DNA of 64,000 nucleotides, taken from assembly GCF_000730165.1 (NCBI RefSeq), contig NZ_CP022110.1:736501-800500 (forward strand), read 5' to 3'. Below the pieces are notes generated by a model, which was given only the letters and a program-made list of their open reading frames with translations, made no database searches and was not told the DNA's origin. Shown here one piece after another: positions 9,320 to 17,804 of this stretch (position 1 is the first letter of the stretch; each line of letters begins with the position of its first letter). Made by a program: the position numbers and the translations under genes. Source of the stretch: Nitrospirillum viridazoti CBAmc. GTDB lineage: Bacteria; Pseudomonadota; Alphaproteobacteria; Azospirillales; Azospirillaceae.

Positions 9320-10957
9320 ATGGATCTGTGTCCGGCGCCCGCGAACCCGACCCTGATGGACCAGGCCGCCACGATCGCCCTGTTGGGCGATCCGGCGACC
9401 CACCAGGGCTTGGCGGTGGAGCGAATCGATACCGACGGCGCCATCATCTTCCTGGCCGGGGATCGCGCCTACAAGATACGGCGCGCCGTCCATTTTCCCC
9501 ACCTGGACCTGTCCACGCCCGATCGCCGGCGCCGCGTGGCCCTGGCCGAGGTCGCCGTCAACCGGCGCACGGCGCCGGGCTTGTATGAGGGCGTGTTGGC
9601 GGTGGTGCCAGGTGCCCGCGGCCACCTGGTGCTGGCGCCCGCCGGTTCCGGCGCCGGCGCGACACCGGCGGACTGGGGGGAGGCGGTGGATTGGGTGGTG
9701 GTCATGCGCCGCTTCGCCGAATCCAGCCTGTTCGACCGCCAGGCCGAGGCCGGGTTGCTGACCCGCGACGGTATGCGGGCCGTGGCCGACGCCGTGGCTA
9801 CCCTGCATGAGAGTGCCCATGACGAGGGTATCGACCGTGCCGGCTGGCCACCCCTCGGCGGGATTGAGGCGGTGCGGGCGGCGGCGACCGGCGCCCTGGG
9901 CGCGTTGCGCCAGCATCCCGACCTGTTCGATCCCCCGGCGCTGGATCGGCTGGAGCGTGGGTTGATGGCGGCCGTGGCCCGTCAGGAATGGCTGATCGAA
10001 CGCCGCCGCCGCTCCGGCTATGTCCGGCCCTGCCATGGCGACCTGCAGTTGGGCAACATCTGTCTATGGGGCGGCCAGCCCACCCTGTTCGGCGCCGCCA
10101 TCCTGTTGGACGAAGCCGGCGCCCCTCGGGACGGGGCCGTGGTGGACGGGGGCCCGGCGGTCATCGACGTCTTCCACGACCTCGCCTACCTGCTGATGGA
10201 TCTGGAGCACCGCCGGCTGCGACCCTTCGCCAACCTGGTGCTCAACCGCTATCTGGAGCAGACAGGCGATTTCGCCGGCTTGGCGTTGCTGCCCCTGTTC
10301 ATCAGCCTGTGCGCCGCCATCCGCGCCCACATGACGGCCAGCACGGCGGCGGCCCGGCGGCCGGTTGGGGCGGGCGCCTCCTTCCGGCGCGAGGCGGCGG
10401 CCTACCTGGACCTGGCCCTATCCGCCCTCAATCCGCGGGCGCCCCGCCTGATCGCCATCGGCGGCTTGCCGGGGACGGGCAAGTCCACCCTGGCACGCAT
10501 GCTGGCGCCGGAGATCGGCCCCATCCCCGGCGCCGTCATCCTGCAGTCCGAGGCGCTGCGCCGCCGCCTGCTGGACGCGCCGGAGGAAGGGACGCTGGCG
10601 GCGTCCGGCTACAGCGAGGCGGTGACCACGCGCGTCTATGGCGAGATGGCGGGCCGCGCCGGACTGGTGCTGGAGGCCGGCCACGCCGTGGTGGCGGATG
10701 CCGTCTACGCCCGGCCGGACCAGCGGGCGGACATCGAGGCGGTGGCCCATGCCGCGCCCGTGCCCTTCCTGGGCCTGTGGCTGGGGCTGAACCAGCAGCA
10801 GGCCGCCGATGAAGGCCGCCCCAAGGGCGAGCGTGGCGGCCGTGGCCTGGGGGAGATGCGGTGGGACATCCTGTCGGTGCTGGGCTCCGCCGCCGACGTG
10901 GCCCGCCGTCTGCTGAGCCAGCTGGCCCGGCCGGAGCCCTGGCGGCCCGACGCCTGA
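9320..10957 (+). CDS. fused APH-like kinase and P-loop nucleoside-kinase-type ATPase
   Basis: A 545-aa two-domain protein. Residues about 30-330 resemble the aminoglycoside-phosphotransferase fold, with the catalytic-loop pattern HGD (239-241) and Asn246 and a later IDVFHDLAYLLMD metal-loop-like segment. Residues about 375-530 form a P-loop kinase with GGLPGTGKST (381-390), as in AAA_33/gluconate-kinase-like domains. Such fusions are widespread in proteobacteria and usually annotated only as bifunctional phosphotransferase/ATP-binding proteins; the substrate is unknown. It is not evidence of drug resistance. ATG 9320 has AGGA two bases upstream. The next gene is a universal stress protein, a common neighbour, hinting at a stress role. 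Confidence 0.8.
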   Translation: MDLCPAPANPTLMDQAATIALLGDPATHQGLAVERIDTDGAIIFLAGDRAYKIRRAVHFPHLDLSTPDRRRRVALAEVAVNRRTAPGLYEGVLAVVPGARGHLVLAPAGSGAGATPADWGEAVDWVVVMRRFAESSLFDRQAEAGLLTRDGMRAVADAVATLHESAHDEGIDRAGWPPLGGIEAVRAAATGALGALRQHPDLFDPPALDRLERGLMAAVARQEWLIERRRRSGYVRPCHGDLQLGNICLWGGQPTLFGAAILLDEAGAPRDGAVVDGGPAVIDVFHDLAYLLMDLEHRRLRPFANLVLNRYLEQTGDFAGLALLPLFISLCAAIRAHMTASTAAARRPVGAGASFRREAAAYLDLALSALNPRAPRLIAIGGLPGTGKSTLARMLAPEIGPIPGAVILQSEALRRRLLDAPEEGTLAASGYSEAVTTRVYGEMAGRAGLVLEAGHAVVADAVYARPDQRADIEAVAHAAPVPFLGLWLGLNQQQAADEGRPKGERGGRGLGEMRWDILSVLGSAADVARRLLSQLARPEPWRPDA

Positions 10958-11098
10958 GCCGCCGACTTCGGCTCTTGCGCCTACGCGGCCGCGGGTTCAC
11001 GCTTGAGGCACGTCAATGCGGGCGCCCGCCCGAACGGTGAAGCTTCTCCACGATGTTCCGGCCCGCGCGGGTGCGGATGACAAGAGGAGAACGGCCCC

Positions 11099-11992
11099 AT
11101 GTCCAGTGCCCCCGTGGCTTATGCCAAGATCCTGTCCGTGCTGACCGGCGGCGCCGGTGACCGCGCTGCCCTGGCGGCGGCCTTCGCCCTGGCTCGGCCG
11201 GCCGGCGGCCACGTCCTGGGCCTGGTGCCCAACCCCGACCCGCGCGAGGCGGTGCCGGCCCTGGGCGAAGGGGTGTCGGGCGCCCTGGTCGAGGAGATCA
11301 TGACCATGGTGGAGCAGGAGTCGCGCAACCACCGCACCCGCGCCCGCCAGGCCTTCGACGCCGCCCTGGCAGAGGCCGGCGCCACCCTCGCCGAAACTCC
11401 GGATGCTGCCCCCGATGCTTCCCTGACCGGCGACTTCCGCGAAGTCGTGGGCAGCCAGGAGGATGTGGCCGTCGTCGAGGCCCGCCTGGCGGACATCAGC
11501 GTCATGGCGCAGGTGGGCGAGACGGTGGGGGGTGAGGCCCTGCTGATGCTGGAGGCCATTCTGCTGGCCAGCGCCCGGCCCCTGTTGATCGTGCCGCCCG
11601 CCTTCCGGGCGGAAACGGGCCTGGGCCGCCGCATCCTTCTCGCCTGGAATGGCAGCCGCGAATCGACCCAGGCCGTGGCACAGTCCTTGCCCCTGCTGAA
11701 GGCGGCGGAGGCGGTGACCGTCATCGCGGTCGAGACGGACAAGACCGAGGGCGCGGCCGGACGCGACTTGGCCAGCTACCTCGCCTGGCACGGCATCAAG
11801 GCCCAGGTGCGCCAGCCCATGGCGGAGGGCCGGTCGGTCGGGGCCTTGCTGCTGGCGGCCGCGGCGGACGCGGGTGCTGATCTGATGGTGCTGGGCGGTT
11901 ACGGGCACAGCCGTCTGCGCGAGATGATCCTGGGGGGCGTCACCCGCCACGTGCTGTACAACGCCGCCCTGCCGGTCCTACTCGCGCATTGA
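11099..11992 (+). CDS. tandem-domain universal stress protein (UspA family)
   Basis: A 297-aa protein with two Usp alpha/beta domains. The first (about 8-150) is degenerate. The second (about 176-297) keeps the ATP-binding signature in GGYGHSRLREMILGGVT and the C-terminal LPVLLAH strand, so nucleotide binding probably resides there. The start ATG 11099 has AAGAGGAGA eight bases upstream. It lies 140 bases after the APH/P-loop kinase on the same strand and runs tail-to-tail into pepN with only four bases between the stops, so there is no room for a classical terminator between them. Usp proteins respond to starvation, redox or oxygen stress; the ligand here is inferred only. Confidence 0.88.
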   Translation: MSSAPVAYAKILSVLTGGAGDRAALAAAFALARPAGGHVLGLVPNPDPREAVPALGEGVSGALVEEIMTMVEQESRNHRTRARQAFDAALAEAGATLAETPDAAPDASLTGDFREVVGSQEDVAVVEARLADISVMAQVGETVGGEALLMLEAILLASARPLLIVPPAFRAETGLGRRILLAWNGSRESTQAVAQSLPLLKAAEAVTVIAVETDKTEGAAGRDLASYLAWHGIKAQVRQPMAEGRSVGALLLAAAADAGADLMVLGGYGHSRLREMILGGVTRHVLYNAALPVLLAH

Positions 11993-11996
11993 GGCA

Positions 11997-14687
11997 TCAG
12001 CCGACCAAGCTCTTCGACGCGATCTCATGGACATCGCGCGACAGGCCGGTGGTGCCCACGATGCGCTCCAGCGCCGCCTTGGCGTGTTCCTGCCGGCCGG
12101 AATCGTAGGGGCGCCAGCGGGCCAGGGGCTTCACCATGCGGCTGGCCACCTGGGGATTCAGCTTGTCCAGCGTCAGCACCGTATCGGCCAGGAAGGCGTA
12201 GCCGCTGCCGTCGGCGGCGTGGAACTTGGACGGGTTGGCGGCGAAGCTGCCCACCAGGGCATAGACCTTGTTGGGGTTGCGGATGGAGAAGGACGGGTGG
12301 TCCATCAGGCCCCGCACCCGGTCCAGTGTATCCGGCCGGTCGCTCAGCGCCTGCACCGCGAACCACTTGTCCATCACCAGCGCCTCGTGCTTCCAGCGGT
12401 CGGCGAAGTCCGCCAGGCAAGCCGCGCGCTCGTCCATGGCGCTGTCGGCGATCAGCGCCAGTGCCGCGATGGCGTCCGTCATGGTGGTGGCGCCCTGGTA
12501 TTGCGCCAGGCACAGGGCGCGGGCCGGGGCGTCGTCCAGCGCCATCAGGTAGGCCAGGGCGGCGTTCTTCAGCGCGCGCCGGCCCATGGCGTCGGGCGTG
12601 ATGGTGAAGGCGCCATCGGTGCGGTTGCCGTCATAGGCCTTGCGGAAGGCGCCGTTCAGCTCGCGCGCCAGGGTGCGGCGCAGGGCCAGGCGGGCGGCAT
12701 GGATGCCGTCCACGTCCACGGTGGCGCGCTGCTGGCCCAGATAGCCTTCCGTAGGCAGGGCCAAGGCCAGGGCGGCGAACGCCCGGTCCTCCCCCGCCCG
12801 CGCCAGGGTCTGGGCGGTGGCGTCGATGTAGGCCCGGGGCACGGCGGTTTCGGCGCCTTTGGCCCGGGCGTCGACGTCGGCCAGGATCAGGCGGGTGGCC
12901 AGGGTCTGCCCTGCCTCCCACCGGTTGAAGGCGTCGCTGTCGTGGGCCATCAGGAAGGTCAGCGCCGCGTCATCCTGCTTGAAGTCCAGCCGCACCGGGG
13001 CGGAGAAGCCGCGCAGCAGGGAGGGTACGGGCGCCTGGGGCACGCCGGTGAAGGTGTAGCTTTGCTCCGCCTCCGTCAGGGGAATGATGCGGGTGGTGTC
13101 ACCGGCGTGCCCTTCGCCCGCCAGGGTGAGGGGCACATCCTTGCCGTCCGGGCCCACCAGGCCCAGGGCCACGGGGATGACCTGGGGAAGCTTGTCCGGC
13201 TGGCCCGGCGTGGCGGGCACCGTCTGGCGCAGGGTCAGGGTGTAGGTGCCGGCGGCGGCATCGTGCCGGCCCTCGCCCGACACCACCGGCGTGCCGGCCT
13301 GGGAATACCAGCGCTGGAACTGCGCCCACAGCGGGTCGGTCGGCTTTTGGCCATTGGCCTCCACCATGGCGGCCAGGAAGTCGTCCGTCGTCACCGCCTG
13401 GCCGTCGTGGCGGGCGAAATACAGGTCGATGCCCTTGCGATATCCCGCATGGCCCAGCAGGGTGCGGTACATGCGCAGCACCTCCGCCCCCTTCTCATAA
13501 ACGGTGGGCGTGTAGAAGTTGCTGATCTCGATATAGCTTTCCGGCCGCACGGAATGGGCGGTGGGGCCGGCGTCCTCGTTGAACTGCACCTGGCGCAGGC
13601 GCTGCACGTCCTGGATGCGCTTCACGGGTGCGGAGTTCATGTCGGCGGAGAATTCCTGGTCGCGGAAGACGGTCAGGCCTTCCTTCAGGCTCAGCTGGAA
13701 CCAGTCGCGGCAGGTGACGCGGTTGCCCGTCCAGTTATGGAAGTACTCATGCGCCACCACCGTCTCGATCCCGAGGAAGTCGGTGTCGGTGGCCGTGTCC
13801 GGCTGGGCCAGGATGTACTTGGTGTTGAAGACGTTCAGGCTCTTGTTCTCCATCGCCCCCATGTTGAAGTCGGACACGGCGACGATGTTGAAGATGTCCA
13901 GGTCGTACTCCAGGCCATAGACATCCTCATCCCATTTCATGGATTTCTTCAGGGACTCCATGGCATGGCCGCATTTGGCCTCATTCCCCGGCTCGACATA
14001 AATGCGCAGCGCCACGTCGCGGCCGGAGCGGGTGGTGAAGCGGTCCTCGATATGCACCAGCGTGCCGGCCACCAGCGCGAACAGGTAGCAGGGCTTGGGC
14101 CAGGGATCCTCCCACCGCGCCCAGTGGCGCCCGGCTTCGGTCGCGCTGTCGCCACTGGCCGTCAGGTTGCCGTTGGACAGCAGCACGGGATAGCGCGCCC
14201 GCTCCGCCTCGATGGTGGTGGTGTAGCGGGCCATCACGTCCGGGCGGTCCAGGAAATAGGTGATCTTGCGGAAGCCCTCGGCCTCGCACTGGGTGCAGTA
14301 GTTGCCGGAGGACTTGTACAGCCCTTCCAGCGCCGTGTTGTCCTGCGGCCGGGTGCGGGTGGTGATCTCCACCGTGGCGTGGTCGGCGAGACCGGCCAGG
14401 GTCAGCCGTTCCGGCGTCAGGGTGTAGTCGTCGGGGCCCAGCAAGCGGTTGTCCACACGCACGGCCAGCAGTTCCAGTTCCTGGCCATCCAGCTCCAGCG
14501 CGGCGGCGGCATTCCCAGAGGCCGGCCCCGAGGCCGGATTGCGCCGCACGGCCAGGGTGGAGCGGATGATGGCCGCCTCTTCCCGCAAATCGACATGCAG
14601 GTCCACGGTGTCGATCAGCCACGCCGGCGGGGCGTAATCGCGAAGGTGGATGGCGTGGGGCGTGGCCGTGTCGAGGCGGCTGTCCAT
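11997..14687 (-). CDS. pepN: aminopeptidase N (M1 zinc metallopeptidase)
   Basis: Cytoplasmic broad-specificity aminopeptidase that removes N-terminal residues from peptides. At 896 aa it has the gammaproteobacterial-type PepN length. The substrate-anchoring GAMEN is at 277-281, the zinc site HEYFH at 313-317, and the third ligand Glu336 follows 18 residues later. An Ig-like domain (DUF3458) and a helical C-terminal domain complete the fold. It starts at ATG 14687. The opposite strand of this gene is open for more than 900 codons, a GC-skew artefact. Confidence 0.97.
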   Translation of the reverse strand: MDSRLDTATPHAIHLRDYAPPAWLIDTVDLHVDLREEAAIIRSTLAVRRNPASGPASGNAAAALELDGQELELLAVRVDNRLLGPDDYTLTPERLTLAGLADHATVEITTRTRPQDNTALEGLYKSSGNYCTQCEAEGFRKITYFLDRPDVMARYTTTIEAERARYPVLLSNGNLTASGDSATEAGRHWARWEDPWPKPCYLFALVAGTLVHIEDRFTTRSGRDVALRIYVEPGNEAKCGHAMESLKKSMKWDEDVYGLEYDLDIFNIVAVSDFNMGAMENKSLNVFNTKYILAQPDTATDTDFLGIETVVAHEYFHNWTGNRVTCRDWFQLSLKEGLTVFRDQEFSADMNSAPVKRIQDVQRLRQVQFNEDAGPTAHSVRPESYIEISNFYTPTVYEKGAEVLRMYRTLLGHAGYRKGIDLYFARHDGQAVTTDDFLAAMVEANGQKPTDPLWAQFQRWYSQAGTPVVSGEGRHDAAAGTYTLTLRQTVPATPGQPDKLPQVIPVALGLVGPDGKDVPLTLAGEGHAGDTTRIIPLTEAEQSYTFTGVPQAPVPSLLRGFSAPVRLDFKQDDAALTFLMAHDSDAFNRWEAGQTLATRLILADVDARAKGAETAVPRAYIDATAQTLARAGEDRAFAALALALPTEGYLGQQRATVDVDGIHAARLALRRTLARELNGAFRKAYDGNRTDGAFTITPDAMGRRALKNAALAYLMALDDAPARALCLAQYQGATTMTDAIAALALIADSAMDERAACLADFADRWKHEALVMDKWFAVQALSDRPDTLDRVRGLMDHPSFSIRNPNKVYALVGSFAANPSKFHAADGSGYAFLADTVLTLDKLNPQVASRMVKPLARWRPYDSGRQEHAKAALERIVGTTGLSRDVHEIASKSLVG

Positions 14688-14827
14688 GGGATGGGTTCCG
14701 TTGGAATTATGGTTGGCGGCCAGGATAGGGGAGGGTGCTGCACCACGCCAACCCCCCTTTGCCCAGGGAAGCGATGGGGCATCCGTCAGGCGTCCGCGGT
14801 GACCTTATTCATCTGCCCTCCCCGGTT

Positions 14828-14844
14828 GGACAGGGGGCCTGTCC
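14828..14844. promoter_or_regulatory. perfect inverted repeat upstream of the coiled-coil cassette
   Basis: GGACAGG (14828-14834), a GGG centre, and CCTGTCC (14838-14844). It lies about 95 bases before the first cassette gene, within the pepN/cassette divergent gap. With no T-run it reads better as a protein-binding site or leader hairpin than as a terminator. Confidence 0.4.
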
Positions 14845-14938
14845 TGATGACTTAGACGAGTATTTTGGGCAGGTTGCCTACGGCCTTAGGCTGTATCCTT
14901 CGGACATGAGCGGGAGAGGTAAGTCAGGGTAGGGCCCC

Positions 14939-15559
14939 GTGCAGGTCGTGCAGTCGGATCTGGTGGTGTTGTCGGTCGCGGGCGCCGTTGTGGCCGCCAT
15001 CGCGCTGCTGGAAGTGCTGCGCCTGGTGATCGTGGACATCTACGAATGGGCCGCGAAATACCGTCGCATCAAATACGAGATTCAGCAGACTCGCCGCACC
15101 ACGGAAAACTTGTGGGCCACCAACCGGGCCAACGCCGCCCTGCGTGACCGGCGCAACGCCGAACGCTTCCGCCTCAACACCATCCTGCACCGCATGGAGC
15201 AGGAGTGCGAAGAGCTGGAGCGGCGGCGGGTGGAGGTGTGGCATGAGGTGGGTGACGCCACCCTGGACGACCAGCTCTATCTGGCGGACCTGAACAGCCG
15301 CAGCCTGATGGAACGGGCGGCGGCGGGGATGGAGGAGATTTGCCCTATCTGGCGCTACACCCACCGCGTCCGGGTATGGGCGGGGAATGAGCGGCAGGCC
15401 CGTTCCCGCCTGCTGTTGGCCTTCAGTCCCAAGGATGGCTTCACCGTCAACAATTTGCGCGCCGCCCAGGGCTTCAAGGCGGTGGCGGAGGCGGCGGCCG
15501 CCGGCCGGTCGGCGGCGCAGTCCCGCCTGGTGCGACCGCACCGGCGCATGGTGCGCTGA
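14939..15559 (+). CDS. cassette protein A1: N-terminal membrane anchor plus coiled-coil, unknown function
   Basis: I do not recognise a named family. The 206-aa product (GTG start, GTAGGG upstream) begins with about six polar residues, then a single hydrophobic span (about 8-30), then a highly charged helical region with heptad-like E/R/L spacing (about 38-110) including EQECEELERRRVEVWHE. A conserved second block, EEICPIWRYTHRVRVWA, and a third, DGFTVNNLR, follow. The C-terminus is basic and low-complexity. A clear paralogue (A2) lies at 17805 with the same order of blocks. Its stop and the start of B1 share one base (TGATG), so the two are translated together and probably act as partners. 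Confidence 0.8.
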   Translation: MQVVQSDLVVLSVAGAVVAAIALLEVLRLVIVDIYEWAAKYRRIKYEIQQTRRTTENLWATNRANAALRDRRNAERFRLNTILHRMEQECEELERRRVEVWHEVGDATLDDQLYLADLNSRSLMERAAAGMEEICPIWRYTHRVRVWAGNERQARSRLLLAFSPKDGFTVNNLRAAQGFKAVAEAAAAGRSAAQSRLVRPHRRMVR

Positions 15560-16311
15560 TGACGGGCGGCTACAGCAACCTCAACTTCATGGTCTTCATC
15601 ATCCTGGCCATCGGCGGGGCCTTCCTGGCCTTCTCCGTCCGCCGCATCCTGTTCAAGATCCGGGAAACGGAACGGCGCATCGCCGCCACGGTGGACGAGA
15701 AGAACGAGGCCGCCGCCGACCTGCGCGTCGCCCGCCAGCAGGAGGAGCAACTGCTCCAGGCCCTGGAGGAGGGGGAGGAGGCGCTGCGCGAGATCGCGCG
15801 CCGAACGGAGGAGGTGCAGAACCGAATGGCGGTGCTGCGCCAGGCCACGCCCCGACCCCTGAACCTGGTCTCCCTGGAGTGGGCGCAGGGTGACCACCTC
15901 TATGAGGCGCACCTGCGCAACGTGGTGGCGCCCCGCCATGTGGGACGCACCGTGGGCGGCATGGCCGAGGCCGGGGTGGTGCACGGCTACGCCCCGACGG
16001 AGGCCGACTTCCGCGCGCTGGTCACCAACCGCCTAGCCAGTGAGGGCGGCTATATCATCAGCAGCGTGCTGCCCATCTCGCTGGGTGACGAGGGGCCCGC
16101 CCTTGATGGTGCCGGCATCGCGCCGGTGGAGCCGCCGGCGGAAGATGAGCCCCTCGGTGACTTGGTGGGAGGCGATGTGGCGGGGGATGGCGCGCCGGTG
16201 GAACCGCCGGTTCCTGCCGGGCCCAGGCCCCTGCCGGTGCGCCCGCCCGCCGCGATGCAGGGCGTGCCACGCGGTATGGGCCTGACCCCCGCCCCGGCCG
16301 GCGGCGGCTGA
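15559..16311 (+). CDS. cassette protein B1: membrane-anchored coiled-coil partner, unknown function
   Basis: No recognised family. The 250-aa protein has an N-terminal membrane segment (about 10-27), a long coiled-coil (about 32-90; KIRETERRIAATVDEKN and an Ala/Glu/Gln-rich stretch), then a compact conserved segment PRPLNLVSLEWAQGDHLYEA and AGVVHGYAPTEADFR, and finally a Pro/Gly/Ala-rich tail of about 75 residues that its paralogue B2 lacks. The start overlaps the A1 stop by one base. The tail looks unstructured and could be a linker or surface-exposed segment. Pairing with A1 by hetero-coiled-coil is an inference. Confidence 0.8.
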   Translation: MTGGYSNLNFMVFIILAIGGAFLAFSVRRILFKIRETERRIAATVDEKNEAAADLRVARQQEEQLLQALEEGEEALREIARRTEEVQNRMAVLRQATPRPLNLVSLEWAQGDHLYEAHLRNVVAPRHVGRTVGGMAEAGVVHGYAPTEADFRALVTNRLASEGGYIISSVLPISLGDEGPALDGAGIAPVEPPAEDEPLGDLVGGDVAGDGAPVEPPVPAGPRPLPVRPPAAMQGVPRGMGLTPAPAGGG

Positions 16312-16435
16312 GTCCGCGCGGGCCGCGGGTCCCGTTGGGCGATCCGGCGCCGTAGATCACCCATGCCACTGCAGCTGCCTCAGGGGGCTTGCGCCCGCCG
16401 TCGCCAGCGGTTATCCCTCTATGCGTGCATCAAGA

Positions 16436-16536
16436 GTTGAGCTGACGCTCAACGCCAACCTGCTGTACCCGGCAAGGTGGCGCTTCCCCCAGAGGGGAAG
16501 GATGTGGCCGATCCGGCAATGAACGGGAAGCAGCCA
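16436..16536 (+). promoter_or_regulatory. structured leader candidate upstream of threonine aldolase
   Basis: Three successive stems can form: GTTGAG/CTCAAC (16436-16453), CTTCCCC/GGGGAAG with a CAGA loop (16483-16500), and GTGGC/GCCAC closing 16504-16536. None has a T-run. I could not match them to glycine, SAM-II, cobalamin or other riboswitch cores that I know. The rest of the 16312-16573 gap shows no gene. Confidence 0.3.
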
Positions 16537-16573
16537 CGTGAGTCCGTTTCGCTCTTGGTCGAGACTTGAGACC

Positions 16574-17659
16574 ATGAAGGCTGCGTTCCCCATGATCACC
16601 GATACGCTACCCGCCCAATTCGCCGCCCAGCAGTTCGCGAGCGACAATTATTCCGGTGTCTGTCCGGAGGCCTGGGCCGCCATGGCGGAGGCCAACAGCG
16701 GGCACGCCGCCGCCTATGGCGAGGATGTATGGACGGCGAAGGCCGCCGACGCCTTCCGCCAGCTGTTCGGCACCCCCTGCGACGTGTTCTTCGCCTTCAA
16801 TGGCACGGCCGCAAACTCGCTGGCCCTGGCCTCGCTGTGCCAGTCCTACCATAGCGTCATCTGTTCGGCCTCCGCCCATGTGGAGACGGATGAGTGCGGG
16901 GCGCCGGAGTTCTTCTCGAACGGGTCCAAGCTGCTGGTGGCGCAGACGGCGGACGGCAAGCTGACGCCGGATGCCATCCGGGCGCTGGCCACCGGCCGGT
17001 CGGACATTCATTTCCCCAAGCCCCGTGCCGTCACGATCACCCAACCGACGGAGACCGGGCAGGTCTACAGCCTGGATGAGATCCGCGCCATCTCCGCCGT
17101 CTGCCGCGACCTGGGCCTGCGCCTGCACATGGACGGTGCCCGCTTCGCCAACGCCTGCGCCAGCCTGGGCTGTTCCCCGGCGGAGATGACCTGGAAGTCC
17201 GGGGTGGACGTGCTGTGCTTCGGCGGCACCAAGAACGGCATGGCGGTGGGTGAGGCCATCCTGTTCTTCGACAGGGCCCTGGCCGAGGATTTCGATTACC
17301 GCTGCAAGCAGGCGGGCCAGCTGGCGTCCAAGATGCGCTTCCTGTCCGCCCCGTGGGTGCGCATGCTGGAAAACGGCGCCTGGCTGCGCAACGCCGCCCA
17401 TGCCAACGCCGGGGCCCAGCGTCTGGCGGCGGGCCTGGCGGGGGTGCCGGGCGTGGCGCCCCTGTTCCCGGTGCAGGCCAACGCCGTGTTCCTGACGGCG
17501 CCGGCGGCGGTGCTGGAGGGCCTGCGGGTGCGCGGCTGGCGCTTCTACACGTTCATCGGCGGCGGCGCCCGCTTCATGTTCGCCTGGGATACTCAGCCGG
17601 AACGGGTGGACCAGCTGGTGGCCGACATCCGCGAGGTGGCCCGCGCGGCCGCCGCGTGA
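16574..17659 (+). CDS. ltaE: low-specificity L-threonine aldolase
   Basis: PLP enzyme (fold type I, beta-eliminating lyase family) cleaving L-threonine/allo-threonine to glycine and acetaldehyde. The start is uncertain between ATG 16574 and ATG 16592; an in-frame GTG at 16538 only adds unconserved residues. The first block, QFASDNYSG, and the PLP-stacking and Asp motifs (LRLHMDGARFANA) are present. The PLP lysine lies in FGGTKNG (codon at 17231-17233, Lys220 from 16574). Near 361 aa is normal length. It sits between the two copies of the coiled-coil cassette, all on the same strand, with a 36-nt-plus structured leader. No metabolic link to the flanking genes is apparent. Confidence 0.92.
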   Translation: MKAAFPMITDTLPAQFAAQQFASDNYSGVCPEAWAAMAEANSGHAAAYGEDVWTAKAADAFRQLFGTPCDVFFAFNGTAANSLALASLCQSYHSVICSASAHVETDECGAPEFFSNGSKLLVAQTADGKLTPDAIRALATGRSDIHFPKPRAVTITQPTETGQVYSLDEIRAISAVCRDLGLRLHMDGARFANACASLGCSPAEMTWKSGVDVLCFGGTKNGMAVGEAILFFDRALAEDFDYRCKQAGQLASKMRFLSAPWVRMLENGAWLRNAAHANAGAQRLAAGLAGVPGVAPLFPVQANAVFLTAPAAVLEGLRVRGWRFYTFIGGGARFMFAWDTQPERVDQLVADIREVARAAAA

Positions 17660-17679
17660 GCGGCTTCCCGCACGCTGTG

Positions 17680-17722
17680 ACGGGCCCTATACGGAAGATT
17701 TTATTTAAAATTTAGGGCCCGT
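17680..17722. terminator. nested inverted repeat after ltaE (possible terminator)
   Basis: ACGGGCCCT (17680-17688) and AGGGCCCGT (17714-17722) are perfect 9-base arms around an AT-rich core that itself contains ATTTTA-TT-TAAAAT. This AT island stands out sharply from the surrounding DNA. It lies 20 bases after the ltaE stop and 80 bases before the second cassette. It could be a terminator without a T-run, or an operator/promoter region for cassette 2. Confidence 0.4.
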
Positions 17723-17804
17723 TAACGGCCAATTGACCGTACAACCTTGGAGTGGACTTCCATGCGATAGCGCGACCGTTCATCCCCCGACAGCCGAGGC
17801 GCTG

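Noticed and set aside
9320-10957. Aminoglycoside resistance gene
   Set aside because: The APH-like domain is fused to a P-loop kinase, a common chromosomal architecture of unknown function; no resistance context exists.
12027-14855. A 942-codon open frame on the plus strand opposite pepN
   Set aside because: It mirrors pepN in a GC-rich gene, where the antisense frame rarely meets stops. The translation is low-complexity (H, Q, G, R) and matches no family; pepN itself has complete motifs.
16436-16573. Glycine or SAM-II riboswitch upstream of ltaE
   Set aside because: The conserved core sequences of those riboswitches are absent; only generic hairpins remain.
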